NCBI GenBank assembly: GCA_029259695.1
Contig: JAJDEQ010000043.1
Coordinates: forward strand, 1-54,441
Origin: Planctomycetota bacterium
GTDB taxonomy: Bacteria > Planctomycetota > B15-G4
Direction: 5' to 3'
Length of the DNA stretch: 54,441 bases
Within the stretch, counting starts at the first letter, position 1; every line of letters starts with the position of its first letter. A model generated the notes under the pieces. It had not been told where the DNA came from, searched no databases, and worked only from the letters and a program-made list of their open reading frames with translations. Positions 18,509 to 26,492 of this stretch are shown in pieces. Both the position numbers and the translations under genes were made by a program.

Positions 18509-20638
18509 TCAGGCGCTGAGCCAGCGACCGAGGGAGTCGGAGGGGCGCGCGCGCACACCGGTGTCGTGCTCCTGCAGGATGTCCATCGACTCGGTGTCGT
18601 GTTCGGAGAGGTGCACGCGGTTGAGGATCACGCCGACCACCGGCGGTGCCAGGCGTTCGAGCACGCTGACCGCCTCGGTGATCTCGTCCACTTCCTCGGC
18701 TTCGGCCACCACCAGCAGCAGGGTGGCGTCCGACAGCCCCACGAGCATCTCGGCGTCGGAGCTCATCATGAGCGGCGGCGCATCGATCAGCACTACGTCG
18801 AACTCGGTGCTGAGTTCGTCGAGCAGTCCGCGCAGTCGGTGCGCAGCGGGGAGCGTGCGGCGCCCCTCCTCGCGATTGCCGAGGAAAACGTGGCTGGGCG
18901 TGCCGGTCACGATGGCCTGCTCGGTGCCGACCCGTTGCTCGAGCAGGTCGACCAGCCCGGCCTGTCCGCTGACCGTGGAGCGATGACGGGCGTTGGCGTC
19001 GACGGTCAGTGCGTTGGAGCCCACCGCGGCGAGTTCCCGGCCGATGCGCTCGATCAGATCGCTCGTGCCTGCGTCCGGGCGGATGCCCAGCAGCACGAAG
19101 CGCTTGGTGCCCTTGGTGCGGTGTTCGCGATCGATGGCCAGGGCGAGACGGCGCACCTGGTCCTCGGCGAAGCGGGTGGAGCGGTCGTCTTGCGGATCGA
19201 GGATCCAGCCCAGGGGTGGGAACCCGAAGGTGCGTTCCAGGTCGTCGGCCGAGTGGATGCGGCGATCGAGCAGGTCCACCACGATGGTGGATCCGACGGC
19301 GACGAATGCCGCCAGCACGGCGAAGGCCACGAGGAACTTGAGGCGGCCACCGCGGCTGGGGACCTCCGGCTGGCGGGCGCGCGAACCGATCCGGGCGTAG
19401 CCGGGGGACTGCGCTTCGAGTTCGAGCGAGTCACGGCGGTCGAGGGCGTCCCGGATGTTCGTGCGGTGGCGCATGATGTCGTCTTCGAGCTGTCGACCGG
19501 TCTCGAAGCTGCTGACGAACTCGCCCACCTGTTTCCGCAGGTGCTCCACTTCGGCCACGAGTGACGCCACGACGAGTTGGGCTTCTTCGGCGTCGATGCG
19601 CGCGCGGGCGAGGGCCTCGGCGGCTTCGGTGCGGCGGCGTTGCTCGAGGACCTCGGCGGCGGCGGCGATGGCTTCGTCGCGCGTGGCGTTGATGGCCGCG
19701 TCGAGCTCGGCGATCTGCTGGGTGGCCTCCGTGTAGCCGGGGTGGCTCGACGTGAGCCCGACCTTCTGTGCCATCAGCTCGTTGCGCCGTTCGACGAGCT
19801 TGCGCAGCAGCTCGGCGATGGCCTCGTCCTCGGCGACGGCGAGGCGCGCCTGGGAGTGGATCTCGAGTTCGAGCACGGACTCCTGCTTGGACTCCAGCGC
19901 GGCGACGCGAGACTCGGTCTGGAACACCCGCTGGCGTGCCTCGCCCAGGGCGGACGAGGCGGCGAGCAACGCTGACTGGTGCGGGTTGGCGACTGTCACG
20001 TCGAAGTTCGAGACGCCGATTTCCTGGGCGAGCTTGGCCTTGTCCCCGAGCTTGCTGCGGACCTCGACGGCTTCCTTCTTGTGGTACTCCTCGAGCGCGG
20101 CGAAGCGTTCGTCGCCGCCGATGATCGTCTCGCCCCGGTGCACGACCACGTAGGTGTCGATCACCGCGTTGACGATCTCGGCCAGGCCTTCGGGGCTGTC
20201 GCCTTCGAGCTCCACGTCGATCTGCTGGGCGCCGTGGAGCGGGATCACGCCGAGGGTGGCTTGCAGACGTTCGGCGGCGCGGCTCAGGGACTCGCCCGGC
20301 AACTGCCAGCGGTTCTCGTCTCCCAGCGCGACCAGTGCCTCTTCGAGCACTTCCAGGCGCAGGATGTTGAGCATCTGCTGCTGGAGGAAGTCGCGGTAGC
20401 GCGTGGCGCGACCGCGCAGCTCGGCGTCTTCTTCCATGGTGCTGGCGAAGGCCTGCTGCACCTGGATCGAGGCCACCGAGACGTAGCGCGGGCGACCGTG
20501 GACCCAGCTGAAGGCGGCGCCGGGGATCATGATCACGAGGAACACCATGATCGCGAGCCGTCGGTGTGCGCGTAGGCTGCCCAGGATCCGCACCCGACTG
20601 GCGGGGGAGGCGTTCGAGCCGGCGTTGTCTTCGTTCAT
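18509..20638 (-). CDS. Wzz-like polysaccharide co-polymerase with degenerate BY-kinase domain
   Basis: 709 residues from ATG 20638 (GGAT about 7 nt upstream). Layout: membrane span ~30-48, a Wzz-type periplasmic domain with long coiled coils (~190-430), a second span ~433-457, then a cytoplasmic MinD/BY-kinase-like domain. Walker B is clear (FDVVLIDAPPLMMSSDAEML, ~613-632). The expected P-loop region instead reads LLGIRPDAGTSDLIERIG, without the GKT/GKS lysine. The A' motif is TVDANARH rather than the usual DxDxR. No Tyr-rich C-terminal tail is present. ATP hydrolysis and autophosphorylation are therefore doubtful, and the domain may be structural. The role is control of chain length and coupling to the Wza-like exporter. 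Confidence 0.88.
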   Translation of the reverse strand: MNEDNAGSNASPASRVRILGSLRAHRRLAIMVFLVIMIPGAAFSWVHGRPRYVSVASIQVQQAFASTMEEDAELRGRATRYRDFLQQQMLNILRLEVLEEALVALGDENRWQLPGESLSRAAERLQATLGVIPLHGAQQIDVELEGDSPEGLAEIVNAVIDTYVVVHRGETIIGGDERFAALEEYHKKEAVEVRSKLGDKAKLAQEIGVSNFDVTVANPHQSALLAASSALGEARQRVFQTESRVAALESKQESVLELEIHSQARLAVAEDEAIAELLRKLVERRNELMAQKVGLTSSHPGYTEATQQIAELDAAINATRDEAIAAAAEVLEQRRRTEAAEALARARIDAEEAQLVVASLVAEVEHLRKQVGEFVSSFETGRQLEDDIMRHRTNIRDALDRRDSLELEAQSPGYARIGSRARQPEVPSRGGRLKFLVAFAVLAAFVAVGSTIVVDLLDRRIHSADDLERTFGFPPLGWILDPQDDRSTRFAEDQVRRLALAIDREHRTKGTKRFVLLGIRPDAGTSDLIERIGRELAAVGSNALTVDANARHRSTVSGQAGLVDLLEQRVGTEQAIVTGTPSHVFLGNREEGRRTLPAAHRLRGLLDELSTEFDVVLIDAPPLMMSSDAEMLVGLSDATLLLVVAEAEEVDEITEAVSVLERLAPPVVGVILNRVHLSEHDTESMDILQEHDTGVRARPSDSLGRWLSA

Positions 20639-20702
20639 GTCGTCATCCTGCAGCCAGGGACGCCGTGCACGCGGCACGAGCGTATCGGTCCGCGACGGGA
20701 TC

Positions 20703-21695
20703 TCAGCCGCCGACGGAGAGCGCTCCCGCGAACGGGTTGAGGGACTTCCAGAAGTAGCTCCACTTGGACAGACCCGAGCGCGGCACGTGGATGATGTCGC
20801 CCTCCTCGAGCAGGACGTTGAGCTCGTAGGCGCCTTGCTCGACTTGCTTGAAGTCGACCGCCGTGAGTGAACCGTCCGTCGGGCGCAGCAGACGTGTCGC
20901 TTCCCGCTTGGCTCCGATGGACCAGCCGCCGGCCTGGGCCACGGCATCCGCCAGGCGCATGTTCGGCTGCAGGCGCATCACCCCGGGGTTCTTGACCTCA
21001 CCCAGCACGTAGACGAGCAGTTCGTTGTCGTCGGGAACGTAGACGACGTCGTTCGCGCGCAGGTTCACGTTGAGTGAGATGTTGCCGTTCCAGAGCAGTT
21101 CGCGCAGGTCGATCCAGTAGATCTGGTCGCGACCGCGGATGATGGCGCAGCGCGCGGCCTGGTTGCCGCCCGCACTCTGGGTCGCGCCGCCCGCGGCCGA
21201 CAGGGCGGCGAGCAGCGTGGGGCGCGTCGCGAAGGTGAACTCGCCGGGGGCCTCGACGCCGCCCAGCACGCGCACCGTGTTGCTGCGGTACTCGTCGACG
21301 CGCACCGTCACGGCGAGGTTGCGGTAGTAGGGCGCCAGCGAATCGCTGATCAACATGGCGGCGGCTTCGCGTGAGAGCCCGCGCATGTCGAGCGGGCCCA
21401 CGATGGGGATCGTGATGCGCCCGTCGGGGCCGACGACGTGGGGGCCGGAGAGGTCTTCGTGGGCCCACACGTCGACCGTGAGCAGGTCGCCCGCGCCGAG
21501 GGTGTACTGGTCGTCCGCCGCCGTCGTGAAGTCCTCGTCCTCGAGGATGTCCGACCCCGGCGTGTGGATGCCCAACTGGGCCGCCTCGGGGGCTGGCTGG
21601 GGGTGCGGCGGGATGTCCGCGACCAATGATGTACACGCCGTCCAGCCGGCCGCGAGGGCGACGAGGAGGGCGACCCGCGGAGCAACTCGTTGCAT
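20703..21695 (-). CDS. polysaccharide export protein, Wza-like (Poly_export + SLBB)
   Basis: 330 residues. The signal sequence ends in GWTAC with Cys21, a near-lipobox suggesting an outer-membrane lipoprotein, although Trp at -3 is atypical. The Poly_export domain (~65-145) contains YTLGAGDLLTVDVWAHEDLS and GPDGRITIPIVG. Two SLBB domains follow (VRVLGGVEAPGEFTF and VYVLGEVKNPGVMRLQP). Unlike E. coli Wza there is no obvious C-terminal amphipathic barrel helix. The protein would form the periplasm-to-surface conduit for the polymer. It is the first gene of the minus-strand operon, with a candidate promoter about 110-140 nt upstream. Confidence 0.92.
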   Translation of the reverse strand: MQRVAPRVALLVALAAGWTACTSLVADIPPHPQPAPEAAQLGIHTPGSDILEDEDFTTAADDQYTLGAGDLLTVDVWAHEDLSGPHVVGPDGRITIPIVGPLDMRGLSREAAAMLISDSLAPYYRNLAVTVRVDEYRSNTVRVLGGVEAPGEFTFATRPTLLAALSAAGGATQSAGGNQAARCAIIRGRDQIYWIDLRELLWNGNISLNVNLRANDVVYVPDDNELLVYVLGEVKNPGVMRLQPNMRLADAVAQAGGWSIGAKREATRLLRPTDGSLTAVDFKQVEQGAYELNVLLEEGDIIHVPRSGLSKWSYFWKSLNPFAGALSVGG

Positions 21696-21802
21696 GGGTC
21701 TCGATGTCCCTTGGGAGGCGTCGGCGGGCGTGAGCCCGCCCGGCTCGGTCCAGTCCGTCGTCAGCTGATCGGCTCGATCGGCAGGCGGACTGGAATCCGT
21801 CC

Positions 21803-21832
21803 AATATATCGGTGTCGCGCGTGGCGCTCCAA
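21803..21832 (-). promoter_or_regulatory. candidate sigma-70 promoter for the wza-wzz-wzy-GT operon
   Basis: On the minus strand TTGGAG (21832-21827) and TATATT (21808-21803) are separated by 18 nt, in the only A+T-rich patch upstream of the wza-like gene. The -10 matches 5 of 6 consensus bases. Confidence 0.5.
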
Positions 21833-21963
21833 AGCAATGGTGCGAATCAATGCGTGCCCGGACGGGTGGGCGGCCCCCGACTGTGCACTTCGAAGGGGCC
21901 GGAATGCACGACGCGCCGGTCCCGAGGGGCCGACGCGTCGCGAGGGGCTGGGCAGAGCCGTGA

Positions 21964-21977
21964 CCGGCCAGGGCCGG
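21964..21977 (-). terminator. G+C hairpin after the Kelch/propeller gene
   Basis: CCGGCC / GGCCGG arms lie 7 nt beyond the stop codon at 21985 on the minus strand. There is no T-run. Confidence 0.4.
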
Positions 21978-21984
21978 CTCAGGA

Positions 21985-24900
21985 TCAGAAGCCGAAGGCC
22001 TCGGTCACGTCCGTGAACGACGAACCGGCCACGAGTCCGCCTCCGGCCACGTACACCGTGCTGCCGACCGTGCCACCCGCGGCGCCGTGACGCGGCGTGT
22101 CCATCTTCTGCAGGACGCGCCAGGTGTCGGTGGCCGCGTCGTACTCCTCGTTCTCGGCGAAGGCGCCGCCGAGCTCGGTGGCTTCGCCGCCCATGATCTG
22201 CGCCTTGCCGTCGAGCAGACCCACCACGAAGGTGCGTCGGCCGGTCGGCATGGGCGCGCGCGGCACCCAGGTGTCGCTGACCGGGTCGTACATCTCGGCG
22301 CTGGCGAGGGTGCCGTCGATGGTCGTGTTGTCGGCGTTCCGCGTGCGGCCGCCGAACACGTAGAACTTGCCGTCGAAGACCGCCGAGCCGGCGTTGTCAC
22401 GTCGCGTGATCATGCTGGAGATCGGCGTCCATGAATCGGTCAGCGTGTCGTACACCTCGGCCGTGGCCTGCGAGTTGCCGGCCGCGTCCATGCCGCCGGT
22501 GACGTAGATCTTGTCACCCATGGCGCGGGCCGTGGCGCCGCCGCGCGCCGACCCCATGGGCGCCAGCGGCGTCCAGAGCCCCGTGCCGGGGTTGAACACG
22601 GCGGCGTTGGTGACCGCGTCGGAAAAGGGCATCTCGGATCCACCGAAGACATACAGCTTCCCGCCCTGGGTGCAGACGGCCGGGTTCTCCACGGCCTCGC
22701 CGGGGAGGTCGGCCACGGCGCCCCAGCTGTCGGTGGCCGGGTCGAAGACGCGCACGGTGTTGATCGGGACGCCGCCGTTGACCTTGCCGGCGACCATGTA
22801 GAACTTGCCGTCGAGCCCGGCACCACCTGCGTCGAGCACGGCCTCCGGCAGCGGGACCGCCTGGGCCACCGGGTTCCAGCAACCGAGGCTGCGCGGCACG
22901 AGCGCCGAGATCACGTCGCCGCCGAACTCGCCGACGAAGATCGTGCCGGCGGGGCCGACGAGCACCGGGAGCGGATCGTTGAAGCCGCCCACGAACGAGT
23001 CGGAGGCCAGCACACCCAGGCCGTCCGGGGTGAGCTTCACGCGCGTCAGGTCGTCACCGGACGAGTAGTTGGCGATCAGCAGGTCGCCGCCGAGCTGCAC
23101 GCAGCCCACGTCGAACGGGTACTCGGCGATGCCGTTGGCCGAGCGGTGGAGCTCCAGGTCGAACAGCGCCGGCTCGTAGTTTGCCGGAGCTGCGACGCCC
23201 TGGTACGAGCCGTCCTTGAACACACACTCGCCGCGCGAGGGGTTCGGGTGGCCGTAGTACTTGTTCTCCTGCAGGCGCAGCAGCAGGTCGAGCTGCGGGC
23301 CCGGGTTGTCGCCGCCCACGTCCCACAGGTCCGGGTCGCCGTAGCCGGGGCACGGGCCGGTGGGGGACGGGGGGAAGGTGCCGGTGACCCCGAGGCCGTT
23401 GTCGGTGGCGTAGATCTCGCCGTTGCTGTGCAGCACGAAGTCGTACGTGTTGCGCAGGCCCGTGGAGTAGGTGACCACGTCGCACGGGTTGGGGGCGAAG
23501 ATGTTCGGCGAGTTGTCGCAGGTGCCGTCGAAGGTGGGCGAGAAGATGTCCGCCACCAGCACGGCCGCCGAGAGGGGCTGCTCTTCGCGATCGCCGAACT
23601 CGGTGTTGACCAGCAGCGGGTCGGGTGCGGCGCCCGCTCCGGTGATGCCCGCGCTGGCGATGTACAGGCGCAGGTCGGAACCGAAGTGGATCGCGTTGAG
23701 CGAGTGGTTCGCCAGGGCGCGCGGCAGGCCGGTGATGATCTGCTCGGCCGTGTCGAAGCCCACCGAAGAGCCGGAGATCTTCGTGATGCGGCCGGAGTTG
23801 ATCTCGCCCGCGCCCTGGTTGGCGTTGGAGTGGGCCAGGTAGAGGATGACGTCACCGGGCGTGGAGAACGGATCCACGGCGATGCCGAGCGTCAGGCGGT
23901 TCTCGCCCTCGAAGTCGACCAGGCGCGTGATGATCTCCTCGTCCACTACGGCGTTGTCGGCGTCGAGCGTGAAGGCGTGCACGTTGCCGTTCACGTTGGT
24001 GACGTAGAGCCGGTTGTCCGGGGCCCAGGCCATGGCCGTGGGCTTCGGCATCGGGAACGACGTCTTGATGAAGTCCAGGTCGCCGGTGGCGGCGAGCGAC
24101 GGGCCCTCGGTCACGGAGAAGTCGCCGAAGCGGAAGGTCAGCGGGGCGGGGCCGTTGCGGTGGGTGGCGAAGATGCCGCCGAAGCTGCGCGTGCCGATGG
24201 TCGGGTCGATGCCGGCCGCGTCGAAGCTGAAGAACTCGTCCGGGACGGAGACGGGAATGCCGATCGGCAGCAGCGAGCCGCCGTCCAGCCCGGCCTCGGC
24301 GCGGATCGTCTGGTCGAACGGGTCGACCTTGAGCACGAGTTCCACGTCGATGCCGGTGGGATCGAAGAAGTCGCCGCCGAACGATGCCGTCTCGACGCCG
24401 TTCTCCTCGACGAAGAACTGCACCTGGGTTCCGCCCGGGCTCGACACGTAGGCGCACTTGACGTAGTTGTCCTCGTCGAGGCCGAACCACAGGCCTGCCT
24501 GCTCGTAGTTGTTGGTGCCGAGGGGCGGGTCGAGCAGGGTCGTGTGCAGGACCGACAGCTGACTGGGTGCGTCGATGCCCACGCCGAGGGCGTTGTCCTG
24601 GCTGTTGGTGGCGAAGGCCATGATGCCGGGCGTCGTGTCGATGCGCAGCTCACCGGCCGGGGCGTCGAGTTGGAACAGGTTGTTGATCAGGCCCGTGCCG
24701 TTGGTCGGCACGTCGACGTAGGTGAAGCCGGTGCCGCGGCCGAAGCCGTCCTTGAGGAAGCCGTGGTTGCTCTCGAAGTCGAGCTCGTAGGGCAGGTCGA
24801 CCAGGATGTCTTCGCAGGCCACGGGGGTGCAGCCGCCCGCGGGACCGATCTGCAGTGTGATGTTCAGCAGGCCGTCGATCAGGCCGGCGCCTGCGGCGGC

Positions 24901-26016
24901 CACGGTCCCGAAGTAGGTGCCCTCGGGCAGGCCCGTGAGGTCGAAGTCGAGCAGCACGTTCTGGGGCGTGTTGCCCATCACGGGCGAGACCTCGAGCCAC
25001 GGCAGCTCTTCGCTGAGGGCGAACACGGCCGGTGCGCCGTCGCTCGTGGTCAGGTCGATCGTGGTCGACGTGGTGCCGTTGCCGGCCGTCTCCACGGTGA
25101 TGAACTGCTGGGCGAACTGCAGGCGCGGCTGGGTGTTGTTGACGGTGAAGTCGGCCGTCACCGGCTTGGTGGCGCCGCCGACGAGCTGGAGGTTCGCCGT
25201 GATGTTGTGCAGGCCCTCGGTCAGCGTGGTCGTGTCGAGCGGGATCGGGGTCGAGTCGGGGAACGCGCCGTTGAAGTCGAACGGGGCAGTTCCCTCGACC
25301 GTCTGCAGCACGCCGTCGAGCAGGAAGCTCACCGTCGCCACGTCGGCCTCGGGCGACAGGAAGACGTAGATGTCGCCGAAGACGGTCTGGCTGTCGAGCA
25401 TGCTGGAGAAGGAGCGCGCGGGCGACTGGCTGAGCATCAACTCGTGCTGGACCTCGCCGGGGCCTTGCCCGCCGATGGTGCTGAACGTGGAGCTCACCCA
25501 GCGGACACTGCCGTCGGTGAACACGACCTCGGCCGAGATCGTGTGATCGCCGTCGACCTGTGCCAGCGTGTTGAAGGGCAACGCCTGCTCACCCGCGCCG
25601 GTGCCGGCGAAGTCGTACGGACCGAGACCCTCGATGTTGAACGGCTCCACGCCGTTGGGGTCGTCGTAGTAGAAGCGGATGAAGTCGACGGTGCTGCCAT
25701 CGACCACGCCGGTGTCCTTGGTCTTGGCGCGGCGCGGCGTGATGTCCACGATCCCGAAGCTCGGGTCGATGAAGACGTAGATCGAACCAGAGAAGGTCTG
25801 TCCCTCGAGGGCCGACGCATTGCTGCGATCGGGGGACAGGCTGACCATGAGCTGGTGCGCCTCGCGCACGCTGATGGTGTCCTTGAAGATCTGGGTGACC
25901 GGAGTCTGCGGCTGACCGGGCAGGAACTGGCCGGGCAGGTATTGGGCGGACGCCTGACTCATGCCGAGAAAGGTCGCCAGAACGATCGCGGGGGCGATCC
26001 AGCGTTGCGTGATCAT
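21985..26016 (-). CDS. secreted multidomain protein: GSDH-like beta-propeller plus Kelch repeats
   Basis: 1343 residues from ATG 26016, preceded by AGGGA; an earlier ATG at 26064 lies over the candidate promoter. A signal peptide (cleavage near ASA-QY) is followed by two related modules (~50-165 and ~170-270, sharing LSxSPxRSxSxxxxQTxxGxIYVF). Next come a BACON-like stretch (~270-365) and a LamG/DUF1349-like region (~375-590). A glucose/sorbosone-dehydrogenase-like propeller follows (~600-1035; AMAWAPDNRLYVTNVNG, YSTGLRNTYDFVLHSNGEIY). The C-terminus has six Kelch repeats (~1040-1343; KLYVFGGSEMPFSDA, KIYVTGGMDAAGNS). No membrane anchor or sorting tail is seen. It is probably an extracellular sugar-binding or sugar-oxidising protein. 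Monocistronic by position. Confidence 0.85.
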   Translation of the reverse strand: MITQRWIAPAIVLATFLGMSQASAQYLPGQFLPGQPQTPVTQIFKDTISVREAHQLMVSLSPDRSNASALEGQTFSGSIYVFIDPSFGIVDITPRRAKTKDTGVVDGSTVDFIRFYYDDPNGVEPFNIEGLGPYDFAGTGAGEQALPFNTLAQVDGDHTISAEVVFTDGSVRWVSSTFSTIGGQGPGEVQHELMLSQSPARSFSSMLDSQTVFGDIYVFLSPEADVATVSFLLDGVLQTVEGTAPFDFNGAFPDSTPIPLDTTTLTEGLHNITANLQLVGGATKPVTADFTVNNTQPRLQFAQQFITVETAGNGTTSTTIDLTTSDGAPAVFALSEELPWLEVSPVMGNTPQNVLLDFDLTGLPEGTYFGTVAAAGAGLIDGLLNITLQIGPAGGCTPVACEDILVDLPYELDFESNHGFLKDGFGRGTGFTYVDVPTNGTGLINNLFQLDAPAGELRIDTTPGIMAFATNSQDNALGVGIDAPSQLSVLHTTLLDPPLGTNNYEQAGLWFGLDEDNYVKCAYVSSPGGTQVQFFVEENGVETASFGGDFFDPTGIDVELVLKVDPFDQTIRAEAGLDGGSLLPIGIPVSVPDEFFSFDAAGIDPTIGTRSFGGIFATHRNGPAPLTFRFGDFSVTEGPSLAATGDLDFIKTSFPMPKPTAMAWAPDNRLYVTNVNGNVHAFTLDADNAVVDEEIITRLVDFEGENRLTLGIAVDPFSTPGDVILYLAHSNANQGAGEINSGRITKISGSSVGFDTAEQIITGLPRALANHSLNAIHFGSDLRLYIASAGITGAGAAPDPLLVNTEFGDREEQPLSAAVLVADIFSPTFDGTCDNSPNIFAPNPCDVVTYSTGLRNTYDFVLHSNGEIYATDNGLGVTGTFPPSPTGPCPGYGDPDLWDVGGDNPGPQLDLLLRLQENKYYGHPNPSRGECVFKDGSYQGVAAPANYEPALFDLELHRSANGIAEYPFDVGCVQLGGDLLIANYSSGDDLTRVKLTPDGLGVLASDSFVGGFNDPLPVLVGPAGTIFVGEFGGDVISALVPRSLGCWNPVAQAVPLPEAVLDAGGAGLDGKFYMVAGKVNGGVPINTVRVFDPATDSWGAVADLPGEAVENPAVCTQGGKLYVFGGSEMPFSDAVTNAAVFNPGTGLWTPLAPMGSARGGATARAMGDKIYVTGGMDAAGNSQATAEVYDTLTDSWTPISSMITRRDNAGSAVFDGKFYVFGGRTRNADNTTIDGTLASAEMYDPVSDTWVPRAPMPTGRRTFVVGLLDGKAQIMGGEATELGGAFAENEEYDAATDTWRVLQKMDTPRHGAAGGTVGSTVYVAGGGLVAGSSFTDVTEAFGF

Positions 26017-26051
26017 GATGATGTTTTCCCTGGAATAGGCCGAATTGGCCC

Positions 26052-26080
26052 ATTCTTTAGCCATCTCTGTTGACTGACAA
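26052..26080 (-). promoter_or_regulatory. candidate sigma-70 promoter of the propeller/Kelch gene
   Basis: Minus strand: TTGTCA (26080-26075), a 17-nt spacer, then AAGAAT (26057-26052), 36 nt before ATG 26016. The -35 matches 5 of 6 and the -10 matches 4 of 6 consensus bases. Confidence 0.5.
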
Positions 26081-26103
26081 CCCCCAACTGCTCACGTGTC
26101 AGT
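26073..26103. promoter_or_regulatory. inverted repeat overlapping the -35 box (possible operator)
   Basis: ACTGACA (26073-26079) and TGTCAGT (26097-26103) form perfect 7-bp arms with a 17-nt spacer. The left arm overlaps the candidate -35 hexamer, as expected for a dimeric regulator site. No regulator is identified. Confidence 0.35.
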
Positions 26104-26363
26104 GGTTTCAGTCTAGCGCCGGATCTGTGAGGTGTTGGGGATTGAGGGTGAAAGGACCGTGAGTCGAACGGAACTTGCGAGGGGGAGGTCGGGCGCCGCC
26201 GCGTCGGACGCGCGCCGTCGACGGTCCCGCGCCGTTCGTTGCCGTCGCGCAAGGTCGCATGAGCCGGGTGTCGTCGCGATACCGTGATGTACGTACGGAG
26301 GCCCGGTCGCGGTGCGTCCGCGTGCACCAGGCCGGTGCAGAGGGGCGCCAGGCGGACATGCGA

Positions 26364-26401
26364 AGCGGCCGGCCAACCCGCATTCGGGTCGACCGGCCGC
26401 T
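26364..26401 (-). terminator. compound hairpin downstream of the glycoside-hydrolase-like gene
   Basis: A 9-bp outer stem (AGCGGCCGG / CCGGCCGCT) encloses a 5-bp inner stem (ACCCG / CGGGT) with a CATT loop. It lies 91 nt past the stop at 26493. Confidence 0.55.
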
Positions 26402-26492
26402 CGGGTTCCAGACGGGGTGTCCGGAGTACCGGGTCAGGACGGCGCGGGGCGGTGCGGGCCGGGAGGCGGCCCGCGATGCCCCGTGGAGCCGG

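Larger units (their letters stand above)
26017..26492. other. intergenic region between two large secreted-protein genes
   Basis: 476 nt with no convincing gene. It holds a candidate promoter and inverted repeat for the downstream gene (26052-26103) and a compound terminator hairpin for the upstream gene (26364-26401). I see nothing specific in 26104-26363. Confidence 0.6.

Noticed and set aside
18509..20638. Active tyrosine autokinase
   Set aside because: The Walker A lysine and the C-terminal tyrosine cluster are not seen, so only a degenerate domain is claimed.
23146..26073. Long plus-strand open frame opposite the propeller/Kelch gene
   Set aside because: It is rich in Val/Arg/Gly/His from reverse reading of common codons, while the minus strand has clear domains and a signal peptide.
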